From: Sapria himalayana
Taxonomy: Eukaryota; Streptophyta; Magnoliopsida; Malpighiales; Rafflesiaceae
NCBI GenBank assembly: GCA_029783825.1
Contig: JAREIK010001718.1
Location: 2,856,898 to 2,920,897 of the forward strand
Length of the DNA: 64,000 nucleotides
Direction of reading: 5' to 3'
Below, piece after piece: positions 23,101 to 35,060 of this stretch. Both the position numbers and the translations under genes were made by a program. Numbering within the stretch: position 1 is the stretch's first letter; every line of letters starts with the position of its first letter. Under the pieces are notes generated by a model. The model had not been told where the DNA came from. It saw only the letters and a list, made by a program, of their open reading frames with translations, and did not search any database.

Positions 23101-24289
23101 CCAACTCTCTTCAAAGTTAGCTAGAAGAAAAATGAGCCATAATTATCATTTATCTCCCATATTCAAAAGTTACTAGTCACTTATTTGAAATTAAGCCACT
23201 ACCCAACACATTTCTCAAATATTTAATAACAAGAAAGAAACCATGTAGCATATATTATTGAGTAAATAACCAACATGTAAAAATATTTTTGACTTGGTTG
23301 ATGGTCATGCCTCTAAACCCCTCTTGAAGCAAGAGCTTAGCCCAGGTAAGATCCACACAGCCACATTGACCCAAATTTCCACAACCATAAAGAATATTGA
23401 TTTTTTGTTTCAAAAACTTTTTATTTTGTAACTTATTCTTTCAATGGTGTGAAATTCAATTTCCTAATTAAATAAATTGGAATGTAGAAAAAAAAGAGTA
23501 AACCAATAAATGTAAGCTTTAAAACTAGTGGACTATCTTTTCATTGCAATGAGTGTGTTATATTGCTTTTGTTGTATTTTCTCCATCTCTAACATAAGTT
23601 GACACCTCGATCGTCTGGCTTATCAAAGAAGCCATTCCTTCTTCTATTATCATTCTAGGAATACATAGTGTAAATTCTGAAGAAACTATTAATACACAAA
23701 AGGTCAAAACATCATGTTCGATTTAGAAAAGAAATAAAAAATTCAATTCAAATAATTTTCGCTAATCTAAAATGGTAAAATGTGTATCATCATTATCAAT
23801 GAAAAAAATTGCTTCAAATATGAAGCTCGACATACAATGATTTGAATGTGGATATTTTTAAAATTGAGCTTAATGATGAACAACCACAACATTTAGATGA
23901 ACTAAGACTCAAATCAGATTTTTTTTTTTTTTTATCATTGATGATTTTGTTGTATTTTTTTAATTCTTTCTCAAGCCATCAAACTTCAGCTCACAAATAA
24001 CATATATTTTAAACAACTTGTCACACAATGTTTTGAATTTATTTACTTAGTTTGAATAGAAAAAAAAATTAATATAAGAAGGTGATTTACAAAAAAGTAT
24101 GCAATATTACATAAGAACATAAATTAAAATCAACAGAATACTACCATGAATATTTAACAACATATCAAAAAATCATTTTTTCTATGTACGCCTAAATAAT
24201 TAGTCATTTTTATGATCAAACAATATGTTAGTAATTTTGTTTATGCTATGTAAAATTAAAGAAAATTTTTACTAGTAAATACTAGATAC
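20113..24289. other. Long non-coding stretch, no gene recognised
   Basis: AT-rich with stops in all frames. Noted inside it: a T-arm-like hairpin GTGGGTTAGAATCCCAC at about 20327-20343 with no full tRNA around it; a 30-bp direct repeat (TTAATCTTTCATCTCTCTTG and following) at 22611 and 22863; and an 87-codon open stretch at 21525-21788 with no family resemblance, embedded in GTTCATGC/GTTCGTG repeats. Confidence 0.4.
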
Positions 24290-24480
24290 ATTACCAACAG
24301 CATGGTAGTCATATTAGCAAAGAAGATGGATGCTCTTATCTTGGGGTCACTAATTCGATCCTATTGGATGATGGATACGCTCACAATGGTGTATGTCAAT
24401 TGGATCTATCATACTATTGGGATGGCCACCATACTGCTTCGACCACGAGGCCCTATGGCTAATATATTGGCCAAGGAATA
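24290..24480 (+). mobile_element. tRNA-derived SINE (family member 1)
   Basis: CATGGTAGTCATATTAGCAA is a box A-like element and GGGGTCACTAATTCGATCC (about 24343-24361) a box B-like element, at tRNA-like spacing. The tail TGTCAATTGGATCTATCATA followed by CTATTGGGATGG is shared with the copies at 45.25-45.44 kb and more weakly 45.59-45.78 kb, which supports a dispersed family rather than a lone tRNA fragment. No coding capacity. Confidence 0.5.
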
Positions 24481-25196
24481 GGTACATAAATAATTATATC
24501 ATTAAATACTTTTAAAAAATCATTAAATGTCTAAGAAATACACCATTCAATTCGCTCAAAATAAAACAAAACTATTTTATAATAATAAAAAATAGAAATA
24601 ATATTTTAATGTTTTAATATATTATTTAATATGGAATAAATTGAGTTCTAGTTCTACTTAATAGCCCTAATCCTTGAGAAAATCATAAACCTTGACAGGT
24701 TCAAGTGGATGCTACAAAATGAATATTATTAGTGTTATTTTAAAATCATAATCAATTAGTATTGCATCCCGCTAGCCAAGATATATTTAACCTAGTCAAT
24801 ACTTCCACATTTCATTGACTATAATTTTCTTTTTAAAACTTTTATATTCTTAAAGTTTTTAATTGTATATTAAAATTTATATAATTCCATTATTATTATT
24901 TTTATTGAGTGTTTCTTTTAATTGTCTGAAATCTTAAATTTGTTAGTAATTAAATAAAATTTAAATCATATTTTATAAAATTGATATCCAGCATATATTA
25001 CATTTTAATTCTCTCATTCACACTCCTTATGCTATGCCTTGCACCTTAGCTATAAGAGATTTTTACACCTTAACACACATAGCCCCTTAAAAACTAAGTC
25101 ATCATCTTGAACTTTTAAAAATACTTTGTTATTTGTTTACAATTTTTTGAAAAAGACATATTTTGTGAAAACTGTTTAGAGAATATTCCTCCTATT
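24481..25196. other. Non-coding AT-rich stretch
   Basis: Nothing recognised between the SINE and the 3' end of the bL21m gene. Confidence 0.4.
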
Positions 25197-25206
25197 TTTA
25201 TTTATT
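25197..25206 (-). terminator. Candidate polyadenylation signals for bL21m
   Basis: On the minus strand this reads AATAAATAAA, two overlapping AATAAA hexamers about 250 bases after the bL21m stop codon. That is a plausible plant 3' UTR length. AT-rich background makes chance occurrence likely, so this is a candidate only. Confidence 0.3.
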
Positions 25207-25456
25207 TTAAAAAGTAATCGTTTCAATTTCATCAAGGAGTTGGGAATCAAATATTGGGGTGACAATAAACAACAAGCTAGGCACTCCCTTTTTTAAAAAA
25301 ATGATACACATGCAAGCTAGGCACTGTTTAGAGAACCTGAAAGCATTGCTACTAGAAAGCTAATCTCTAGTGCCACGTTATACATGAAATACCAGCTAAA
25401 AAAAAAGGGATATCAACCAAAAGAATAAAAAAACAAAACAGCAAGAGCAATCAGAA

Positions 25457-25573
25457 CTACGCAGCAATGGCAACTTTCTCCAATTTCATTGAAGCAATCT
25501 TGATGGGTTTCTGACGAACTGCTTCAGGTTTCTCAATTCCTTGGATATCTGTTATTCGCAACTTTGTCAATTC
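25457..25573 (-). CDS. NFD1: Mitochondrial ribosomal protein bL21m, last exon (partial gene)
   Basis: The exon encodes ELTKLRITDIQGIEKPEAVR and then QKPIKIASMKLEKVAIAA before TAG (minus strand, 25457-25459). It begins immediately after an AG acceptor (CTATTAG). ELTKLRITDIQGIE is the conserved C-terminus of plant mitochondrial L21, a protein of the large mitoribosomal subunit. In Arabidopsis this is NFD1, needed for nuclear fusion in gametophytes. It joins the exon at 39557-39631 in phase 0 (...GHRQ / ELTK...). The chloroplast paralogue ends differently. The exon is intact, unlike everything around it, which suggests selection. Earlier exons were not found in the window, so completeness and expression are unproven. 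Confidence 0.85.
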   Translation of the reverse strand, partial: ELTKLRITDIQGIEKPEAVRQKPIKIASMKLEKVAIAA

Positions 25574-25774
25574 CTAATAGCAGAAAACCATGAATTTTAA
25601 TACTACATTTATTTAAATCAGTAAACTTCAATGAAAAAAAACACTTTTACATTAAATTGATTTGGTAATCATATCAACTAAGAACAAAGAAAAAATTATT
25701 AAATTTTTTGCTTTCTAAAATGGAAAATAAATATTTGAATACATAAAATAAAGTTGAGAAAATTACTCTTCAAA

Positions 25775-26560
25775 GTTTTTTAAAAAACTTAACATAAAAT
25801 ATTAAATATTTATATTTTGAGGCCCCAATAAGTGGAAACTAGATAATGCCCGTGGAATGACAAACATTTAAATAAAAAAAATCTTAAGTAATTTTAGAAT
25901 TCAAAAACTACCCATCAATATGTTTTGTTTTTTATATATTAAAAGTTATAGTTATATATATACATATATAATGTGAACCTATATATATAGGTTACATATA
26001 CATATTTATAAACCAATAAATCATTAAATATGAATATTTATAAATACATATATTTATATGAACCTATATAGCATACACACACACACACACACATCTAAAT
26101 TTATAAACATAGATTATATATACATATTTATAAACCAACAAACCAATAAATATAAATATTAATAAATACATATTTAAAGGTATATAAATCTACACACACA
26201 CACACACACAGAGATTAGGTATACATATTTATAAACCAAAAAATATAAATATTTATAAATATACATATTTATACATATATAAACCAATAAATGTTAAATA
26301 TATGTTTTTATATGTATATAAATAAATAAATAATGGGTGTGTGTATCTATATATCTATATATATAACTTTGAGTTTTAAAAAAATGAAACTGCATTTCAA
26401 GTTCAACATTTGATGGGCAGTTTTCGAATTAGAAAGCCACATTTTTTTCTTCAAAAATGATAATGTCAAAGCTGAAATATTCGAGTTTATGATTTTTGGG
26501 GGCCTCAACATTAATATTTTACATTTTAGAGTATGTTTTTAAAAAAATTATATATATTAA
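25775..26560. mobile_element. Long inverted-repeat (foldback/MITE-like) element
   Basis: The left arm includes TATTTTGAGGCCCCAA (about 25812-25828) and ATTCAAAAACTACCCATCA (about 25898-25916). Their diverged complements occur in reverse order near 26394-26430 (TGATGGGCAGTTTTCGAAT) and 26495-26515 (TTTTTGGGGGCCTCAA). Weaker pairing continues outward to the limits given. The centre is a three- to four-fold repeat of about 115 bp carrying (AC)n tracts at 26072-26092 and 26193-26211. No transposase. Target duplication not resolved. Confidence 0.55.
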
Positions 26561-27378
26561 TATAGTACCAAAGCGTAAATATTTTGTTTTGCGACCCCAA
26601 AACATAATTTTATCAAATAGGTTTTCAAGATTATTGTGCTTGCGTACTAAATAAAAAGGCGTATCCATTCACATGTTTATTTAATAATGCAATTTAATAA
26701 TATGGCAAGTGATTGTATGCTACCCATTTAAAAATTATAGTCATTGTTCAATAACAGATTCATTTCCGAGAGGACAACGAATGTCATGTCAAAATCCAAA
26801 TAAAAAAATATATATTTTCATAACTAAAGTTGTAAATCATTGGATTTCATCCAATGAATGACTATAGACAAAAATCCAATGACTAATAAATTTCTATCAT
26901 TAAAAAAATATCTAATAACTTTTAAAAATATTTTTAAATGTTGAAAATTTTATATAAATAATATATTAACATTTATAGTTTTCACACAAAAACTATAATT
27001 TATTCTATTTCGAAATATGGCAATGTCAGCCCCAGCTTAATTGATAAAAATATGTTTTTTATTTATATTATCATATGACATAAATAATAAATCATGTTTA
27101 TAACCATGAGCAAGTTAATATTATAAAATGATATTTTACATTCGCATAGATAGAAGGTATAAACTTTAATTTTATTTTTCTAATAAAATATATTTTTCAT
27201 CTATTCAAATTTCAAAACTAACTAAACAATAAACTAAAAAAATAAAAATTGTGAATATTATAAAAAAGATGTATATCTAAAAATAGATAGCGACAACCCA
27301 TTATCCTCTTAACTATTATGCTAATTGTGACAAATTATTTTTTCTGCCCCAACAAGGATCGTAACAAGCATTATCTTA
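26561..27378. other. Non-coding intronic stretch
   Basis: AT-rich, with no exon-like reading frame or repeat end recognised. Confidence 0.4.
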
Positions 27379-28174
27379 TTATTATTTAGAGATGTCAAAT
27401 TAGAGGTGTCAAACGGGCCGGCCCAGCACGGCACGGCCCGTTTTTCACGTGCCCCGCCGTGCTACCGTGCCGTGCCCGACACGGCACGGTATTTTAAAGT
27501 CGGGCACGGCACGGCCCGTGGGCACGGCACGGTCCGTGGGCACGGCGAGGCCGTGCCGTGCCGTGCCCGGCCCGCTCGGGCACGGTTGGCTTGGACCTGG
27601 TCTCCTGGACCGGCTCAACCGGGGTCCGGGTCCCGGGAGCCAACAGGCAACAGCCAAGCACGGGCACGGGCGCACGGCCCGTGCTTGGCACTTGGCACTT
27701 TGACTTGGCAGATTATAAAAAAATTTTTTTTTTTAAATTTTTTTATTAAGTTTCTGTTTATCTTTATTTAAGTTTATGTAATAAATAAAAAATAAAATTT
27801 TTTGTAAAAAATATTACATTTAAAATTAAATGTAAGTATGTAAAAAAAAATTAGAAATTTTATTTTTTTTTTCAATTAAGTTTAGCATATTTTAATATTA
27901 TAATGTATTAATTAAATATTACGATTTAAAGTTAATAAATTTTAAAATAATATTTAAATCTTAAATTAATAAATAAATACATTAAGGTAGTAAAAATTTT
28001 AATTAAAAAAAATTTAAACTACGCAAATAAAAATTACCATTCATGCTTTTGAAACCAATACTCCGAAAAAAAAAGTATAAGTTTCAACTTCAACACAACG
28101 TATAATACAAAGTACAAACAAAGCGTATAAATAAAAAAAATAAAAAAATATCGAAAAAAAAGAGCAGATGAGCA

Positions 28175-30300
28175 TCAATCGTCAAGTGGCATATAATGAG
28201 AATCATCAGCCACAACATCAAGATCAGTATCATATGGGTCATCATCATCGGCAATCAGCTCCTCCGCCATCATAGTGGATGTGGATACGACTGCAGTGTC
28301 TGTCACAGTCCCAGCTTCAGCACGATCACTGATGCTAAATCTCGATTCCTCCCAATCCTTCAAACATGCCAAGGCCTCAACCATATCTGGACGTAATCTC
28401 GATCTCCTATCCGAAATGACGTTCACTGCAACAGAAAAAGCAGACTCCGATGCTACGCTCGACACCGGAGGAGTCAGTAGATCCCGTGTCATCCTAGATA
28501 GCACGGGATAGGCGGACTCATATGATTTCCACCACTGTAATAAATCAAGATTTTTATTGTCAGAAGGTGATAGGATTGAGCAGTAATCGGTATCTAAGTA
28601 CCGAGACAGCTCGCTCCTATGTGAAGGTCTACCCCTACGTTTCCCCCTCGCTAGGTTAATGGAATAAGCGTCATCTCCGAACAAGGTATCAGAGTCCGTA
28701 CTCACAGTCTCAACACCACCACCACCATACCTAGTATCGTAGTATGTATATAGGTCTGTCAACTTCTCGTAAATGAACCCTTCAGGTGGCTCTTCCAGGT
28801 TCATGCACGAGGAAATGAAAGTCAGGGTGTTTTCAACCCCTTCCACCTTAGCCCTAGGGTCCATGCATGCTGCGAGGCAATAAAGAGATGGAATGGTGGA
28901 CCAGTACTTCAGGTACTTGGTCTCCATCTCTGCAACCATATGGCTGAGCGTCGGGTCCGCTCGATACATCCTAAACATGCTACTAATATTGCATATGCAA
29001 CGGAGTGCAATGCAAGTGGTGGGCGTATAAACCGACGAACACATGTTCGTCGTGTCATAAAATATCTTCAGGAATTTCATAAATGAAATTCCTGAATCCC
29101 AGTCAGTGTCGTCAACAATAAGTTCGCCACTCTTACTATTGACGTAGTCGGATATCACGTGTTCGTATCCAACACATGATTCCAACATCAGGTACGTGTA
29201 ATTCCAACGATGTCTCACATCAGATTGGAATTTCTTCTTCTTAAGATTCGCAGACAAACAGAGATTACCAAACTCTTGTAGTCTGCGAGGAGTGCGAATA
29301 TACTTGAGTGCATTGCGTATATTTTCCAACGCGGGGGAACACACCTTCATACCCGCTTGAACTATCAGGTTAATAACATGACACATGCATCTGACATGAA
29401 ATATCTCTCCTAAAGGTGCGTCTCTAATATTCCTAACAAACATATTGATCGCTACTCCATTATTCGCAGCATTATCGAAAGTGACACTAAAATTTTATTT
29501 TGAATTTTATATTCCCTAAATATTTTCATCATACACTCAAAAATGGCCGGGCCATCATGAGGATGAAGAATCTCTGTGAATCCTAATATTTTTTTATTTA
29601 TTGTCCAGTTTGAATCGACATAATGACTCGTGATACATGCATAAGAAGAATCATCGTGACATGTCCATATATCGGACGTCACGGAGACCACTCCACTAAA
29701 TGCCAAAAATTCCTTAATTATTTTTTGTTTTTCTAACTTATATATCTTTAGTATGTCACTCCTAGATAGTGGACCTAGGAATCCTACGATAGGATGGCTG
29801 AAAATAAGTCTGCATGATGCGCACTACCCTCGGATCTTCCGAAAATCTGATCGGAAGACCCATCAATGTGATGAGCCTGGCCATGCCGTCCCTACCCAAC
29901 TCGCTGGAGTATACGAAGGGAGTAAACTTTGAGACTGAACTCGATCCAGTCTCAAAAAATGTAGTGCCAAGTTGGGTTTGCCTAAGATCTAACAGGTCCA
30001 TGTTTTTTGGAACATATTTCAGCATGCATCTTTAGGTGCCCAGTCCCACATGTACTCTTGCATGTTAAAAGTCGCATACAATATTTGCACTGTGCCATTT
30101 CATGTTCCTCACCCCTAACATCTAATTGTGTTTATTATTTTAAAATGTGTCCAAACTACATAAGTCCTCCTAGTTTTTTGTTTTTTAGAACATTGGGCTG
30201 AGATGACAGGAGAAACCAAAATTTCAGGAGCAACAGACGTTTGTGTAACACTAACATTTTCATTTTCCAAATTTAAATTTGTGTTAGGTGAATTTGTCAT
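28175..30300 (-). pseudogene. hAT transposase, copy 1 (frameshifted)
   Basis: In order on the minus strand: a low-complexity leader (30115-30300); a BED-type zinc finger (about 30010-30095) with CKYC at 30078-30089 and HLKMH at 30024-30038; the linker 29762-30025; the catalytic-core start with SVTSDIWTCHD (29620-29690; first catalytic Asp); and a 422-residue open block 28175-29443. The block contains HVRCMCHVINLIVQ, DVRHRWNYTYLMLE and, at its C-terminus, the hAT dimerisation region (SRYLDTDYCSILSP...LLQWWKSYESAYPVLSRMTR...VASESAFSV). Comparison with copy 2 shows a one-base deletion in the A-run 29489-29492, one-base insertions near 29760 and 30003, and a further shift near 30123. The protein would have been roughly 620-700 residues. 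Cannot act as it stands. Confidence 0.9.
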
Positions 30301-30781
30301 TTTTTATTTTTCGTACTTTTTTCTAGAGAGAGAAGCTTTAGAGAGAGAAAATAAAAAAAAAAAGTAAATTATATTACCCAGGTAAAAGCAATGAGGTCAC
30401 TCACGTGCAAGATGCACCGCAGGAAGCTTTGATGTTCAAAACTCAAGTTGAGTTTCACGAAATTCAAGCCGAAATCAAGCAATGAGAGAGAGAAGCACGG
30501 TTTATGTGAGAGAGAGAAAATATAGAGAGGATTTATGTTTTTGAAAAACATAAATTTTATAGGGAGGGGGGTAGATTTTATAGGCTAATTAAAGTTTTTT
30601 TTTTAAAAAAAATTATTTTTTTATTATTTTTTTGAATTTTTTTATTATATTTAAGGGGCAGAATCACGAGGACCGTCGGATTCTGCCCCCTAGGCGTTGG
30701 AGTCGAATCCAAGGGCTGAAAATCGCTCAAAGTTTGAAAAAAAAAAATTTTTCCCGTTAGATATTTCGATTTTCGGCAGAA

Positions 30782-30898
30782 AAGACCGCGGGTCGGGTCT
30801 GTTTGGACCCGACCCACGGTCTTTTTACCGGGGGGGGGCCCTGATGGGTCGAGTCACGACTCATGAGTCGTGACTCGTGACCGTGAGTCGCGACTCAC
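30782..30898. promoter_or_regulatory. Hairpin and two perfect palindromes near the 5' end of hAT copy 1
   Basis: 30782-30823 folds into a stem of about 18 bp (AAGACCGCGGGTCGGGTC against GACCCGACCCACGGTCTT, one mismatch) with a six-base loop. 30851-30876 is a perfect 26-bp palindrome centred on CATG, made of GAGTCACGACTC and its complement. 30883-30898 (GTGAGTCGCGACTCAC) is a perfect 16-bp palindrome. They lie between the right terminal repeat and the transposase start, where promoter or transposase-binding sites would be expected. The function is inferred only. Confidence 0.6.
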
Positions 30899-31261
30899 GC
30901 CACGGCACGCATGGCACGCCGCCAGTGCCACGCGTGCCTGCGGGACCGGCACGGGATGGACCCGTGCCGGCGTGCCGTGCCGGGCCAGGCACGGCACGGC
31001 TCGTGCCATGCACGGCACGGGCCCGAGCACGGTTTTTGAACGTGCCGGGCCGGCCCAGGCACGGCCGAACCGTGTCGTGCCTCGTGCTGGGCCGGGCCGG
31101 CCCGGCCCGTTTGACACCTCTATGTCAAATAAGATGGGTGACTTGGTAACGACTCGTGACCCAGCCCGATTCAATAGTGCCTGACCCGGCAATAAAACAA
31201 TTTGTGTCGTTCCATGTTTGGCCCTTGGCACAATTCGTGTCGTGATATGCCGGCATGAGTC

Positions 31262-31351
31262 GTGCCTCATGTCAAGCCAGACACGACCCATGTGCCTCAT
31301 ATCGAGCTAGACACGACCCATGTGCCTCATGTCGAGCCAGACATGACCCAT
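31262..31351. repeat. 30-bp tandem triplication
   Basis: GTGCCTCAT(G/A)TC(A/G)AGC(C/T)AGACA starts at 31262, 31292 and 31322, followed each time by (C/T)GACCCAT. It sits in the older short hAT-like element. Confidence 0.85.
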
Positions 31352-31644
31352 ATGCCTGGCCTGACGGCATGATAAACCAATCCGAGTGACCACCCAACTG
31401 GATCCGGTTGGGCAGTCACCCAGTTGGTTTTATTTTTTTTTTAATTCAACTGCCGAACACGTAGTCTATTTAAAAAAAACAACCATGTGGTCAATTATAA
31501 TTGGCATGCTATGTGGATGGTCCTTGTTTTTGTTCATCATGATAGGTACGACTGTGCATTTTGCTGTGCCAACCATGTCAGGCTGGGCTGATGGACCATG
31601 CATTGTGCCGTGCCTGGGACTACATGCCTCATCTGACACCTCTA

Positions 31645-32171
31645 GTTATTAATATCAAATATATATATATATATATAATAATTTTTTTATCTAACAAATT
31701 TCTTCAAATGAGTAATGAACATAGATCTTAGGATGTCAGAAATCAACCAAAAATATATAAAATATCAATATGTGTGTGTGTGTGTGTAATAAAAAAAGTA
31801 TATTAATATGATATTGAAATATTATGTAATATGTTATCAAAATAGATTTAAAACAGTGAATATATTATAAAAATATATATACATATCTAAGTACTTGTGA
31901 CAATGATCATCTTAAAAAATATATTGATCAATACCTAAAAAAATATTATACATTATATCCCAAGAAATCCAGCTGAACGAAAGGACCTTTCAAATTGAAT
32001 CAACTTTAACTTCATTGACCTCATTCTTTTACTAGACTTTAGGAGAAAATACATTGTAAAATTAATTACTATGATTAATCTTTCAATTAAATTTCCAAGA
32101 AATCTTAAACAATTTAATATTATGCAAACTTACTTCTAACATACTTATCATAAAATTCCTATGTATCGGTA

Positions 32172-32211
<40 letters not shown>

Positions 32212-34557
32212 TCATGTTTAGCTACCAACTTATTATATCCGATCATGTTAATAATAAGAATAAAAAATTTATTATTAATAATTTAAATTGAGATATATGC
32301 ATTTTTTTTATTTCTAAAAATTTTTTTATGATATAACGCACATATGTATGTCTGTGTACACTTTTATCACTTATATTATACCAACTCATGTATGTGTTAG
32401 CTACCTTACAATTATTGTTATATACTAGTCCTCCATTTCAACTCTTCATTGTTTAGCTGCCTGTATGGATTATAAAATCAAAATTAAATAGATAAAAACA
32501 TATTAAAATACATATCAATATGCATGAAAAACCTAATGATTGAATTCATAAAAAATTAGATATTATGTTTAAATATTATGACACTGTGTATGATAATTAT
32601 AAATAACTCTGAGCATAAATATTGACAATATATTTAATAATATGACACTATGTATGATGATTTTTTCATTCAATTAAGAGTAAATAATAAGTTATTCATG
32701 GAATAAAAGTGAATTATCTCGATATTTAAATATCAATTAATGCTCTATCTTATCACATAATAATAATAAAAATTTAAATATTTTAAATTGATAAAAATCA
32801 TACGAATTCACTTTTTTCGTAATATCTAAGATAGCATATGTTCAACTGACCTCTCCGGTGTCTAATATAATATCGAGCCTATTTTTTATAGCTAAAAATA
32901 TTATTTTAAATAAAAAATCCAAACTATAACCAAATATAGTAGAAATATTTTTTAACTTAAAGAACTGAAAAAATTAAAGATTGAATATTGAGGATAAAAT
33001 AAAAGAACTACTAGCAAATCATAACTTATAGAACATCGAGAATATTAAAACTATCACTAAAATTAGCTTCAAATCATACGTGATCATGTTCTACATCAAC
33101 ACCATATTAATATTATAGATAGGAACATATCACAACTATTAAAAGACACATACGAAATATGATGCACATTTTTTTAGTTCTACTTTTGCTTATGCACTAT
33201 TTTTATATTCATGAGGCATAATTTCTGGTTTATATTATTGAGTTTTTCTTTAAAATTTATCATTTAGATTATATAATTTTTTCATATGATATCCTGAGCC
33301 AAATATAAAATATTTTTTTACATATTGATTTTATTAATTTAAATTTTCACTGCATTTTTTTATTTTGATATTTATATTTTATTTAAAAAAAATAAAATAG
33401 TTTATAATTTTTTATTGGCCCAATCAGCTACCTTTAATCTGCATGACCCGACATGACCCAAATTTGACAAGACATGACTTGCCACGACAATGCTTGAGTA
33501 CTCTAACAATGATCTATCAATTTTATGTCTACTAAAAAGAATAATATAATAAAATATTTTAATTAAAAAAATAATTAATAATTAATAAATTTAAAAAACA
33601 TAATTAGTGACATCTATCAATTTTAAGTGAACTTAATTATCAAGGATATCACTACTTAACAAATTAGAAAAACAACTTAATTATTACAGATATCACTAAT
33701 AAACAAATTATAAAAACAACTTAATTATTACAGATATCACTAATTAACAAATTAGTGATATATGAGATATCTAATATCTAAATTAATTATTATGATATTT
33801 TATTCATATTTTCATCATACATTATATCAATCTTAAGTAAAATTTTAATAAAAAAATTTATGATTTCTTAAGATTCTTTATCCTAATGATGTATCATCAT
33901 ATAAAAATACCCTAACTATGATATTTTAGAAATACGATATTCATAATATAATTTTTAGTATCAGATTCGATAATATTTCAAATAATAATATTATTAATAT
34001 GTTATCATAATCATTATAGAATGATTAATATGTTATCATAACCATTAAGTAATATTTTTTATATTATATATATAACTCATAAAATTAATTTAATAATACA
34101 AATAAGAATAAAAATTATTTCTCTCATATTAGAATATATCATAAATTCACTAAAATGTTTTTGGACGCCTAACAGATAACATGAGTTTCATATTTTATAT
34201 TTAACAGCAGACTTAAAAAAAATTTCAAAAAAATGTCAAACATCTTGGAATTATACATATTTAATATTAGAGTTATTATTGTCTATCAACACGTGATATT
34301 CGACTATAAAATAAATAAAAATAATAAAGAATTATTAATGATTCAAACTAGGTAGATTTTAAGTTTATTTTTGAAATTTTTAAAAATTTTTTATGACATG
34401 ATAAATACTTGTTCGATAGTGTATACTCTTACCACTTATATTATACTCAGGTAAATATATAATATTAATAGTATGTTTAACAAGTATAAATAATGATCTA
34501 ATTTTAGTACAATAACTATTAAAATAAAAACTATGTATTTAAAATATTTATCTTTCA
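31645..34557. other. Non-coding intronic stretch with microsatellites
   Basis: (AT)n at about 31658-31676 and 32176-32205 and (GT)n at about 31769-31789. A short GC-richer patch at 33415-33490 (CATGACCCGACATGACCC) resembles subterminal hAT sequence but lacks ends. No exon recognised. Confidence 0.45.
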
Positions 34558-35060
34558 TAGAGGTATTAAATGGATAAAACTGCCCAGATACAGCACGAAA
34601 CACGATGTGATTTAGTCATGCATGGCATGGCACAATTCAGTTCAAATTCATGCCTGAACTAACCTATTGACAGCCCATGACATTGGTTGAGATATATTGA
34701 GCCAAAATTCATGGCATGCAAGACACAACATTGCATGGCCTAGCACAATGGCCCAAGAGGGCAAATTTCAGCTTGATTGGCCTAACAAACTTACCTAAAA
34801 TGAACCAAGCTAATATAAATTACACTCAAATTAGCCTAGAATAAACCAAGCTAGCATGGTCAGGCTTAACATAATTTAGCACGACTCAAGAAAATGGCAT
34901 GCCAACAGACCATGTTGATCTTACCAATTTAGAGTCATTCTGATACAACATGACTCATACTAAAAAACATATCAAGTCGGACATGAAACATATCACAGTA
35001 ACTTAGACAAGCCTAATAAATGAGTCATGCAGATACAACAAGACCAATTTGACACCTTTA
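34558..35060. mobile_element. Short non-autonomous hAT-like element, 503 bp
   Basis: It starts TAGAGGTATTAAATGG and ends CCAATTTGACACCTTTA, inverted-repeat ends of the TAGAGGTGTCAAA type. Flanking octamers ATCTTTCA and GTCTTCTA match at five of eight positions, all differences being transitions, as expected for an old 8-bp target duplication. The interior is GC-richer than the flanks, with repeats of CATGGCATG, GACATGACTC and GGCCTAGCA type, and no reading frame. Confidence 0.65.

Larger units (their letters stand above)
27401..31122 (-). mobile_element. hAT transposon copy 1 (youngest), 3722 bp
   Basis: The left end TAGAGGTGTCAAACGGGCCG and the right end CGGCCCGTTTGACACCTCTA are near-perfect inverted repeats (about 20 bp, the right end with an extra GCCGG insertion further in). 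The element is bracketed by a perfect 8-bp duplication TGTCAAAT (27393-27400 and 31123-31130), the hallmark of hAT elements. Subterminal regions (27425-27700 and 30895-31120) are very GC-rich with many GGCACGG/CCGTGCC motifs, likely transposase-binding sites by analogy with Ac. The transposase lies on the minus strand. The insertion site is the terminal repeat of the older element 27387-31644. Confidence 0.93.
27387..31644. mobile_element. Older short hAT-like element, split by hAT copy 1
   Basis: Removing the nested hAT copy and one target duplication leaves about 528 bp starting TAGAGATGTCAAATAAGATG and ending CATCTGACACCTCTA. The ends are imperfect inverted repeats of the same TAGAGGTGTCA type as the autonomous family. 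Possible target duplication ATTATTAT / GTTATTAA (6 of 8) if the left border is moved one base; this is weak because the flank is low-complexity. The interior is GC-rich (CGTGCC, ACACGACCCATG) and has a 30-bp triplication at 31262-31351. Non-coding, so non-autonomous. Confidence 0.65.

Noticed and set aside
27406..27771. Pro/Arg/Gly-rich open frames at the left end of hAT copy 1, and similar ones at 30854-31300, 40868-41203, 48233-48688 and 53376-53783
   Set aside because: GC-rich subterminal transposon DNA is poor in stops. Frames are open on both strands at once and follow the GGCACGG repeat.
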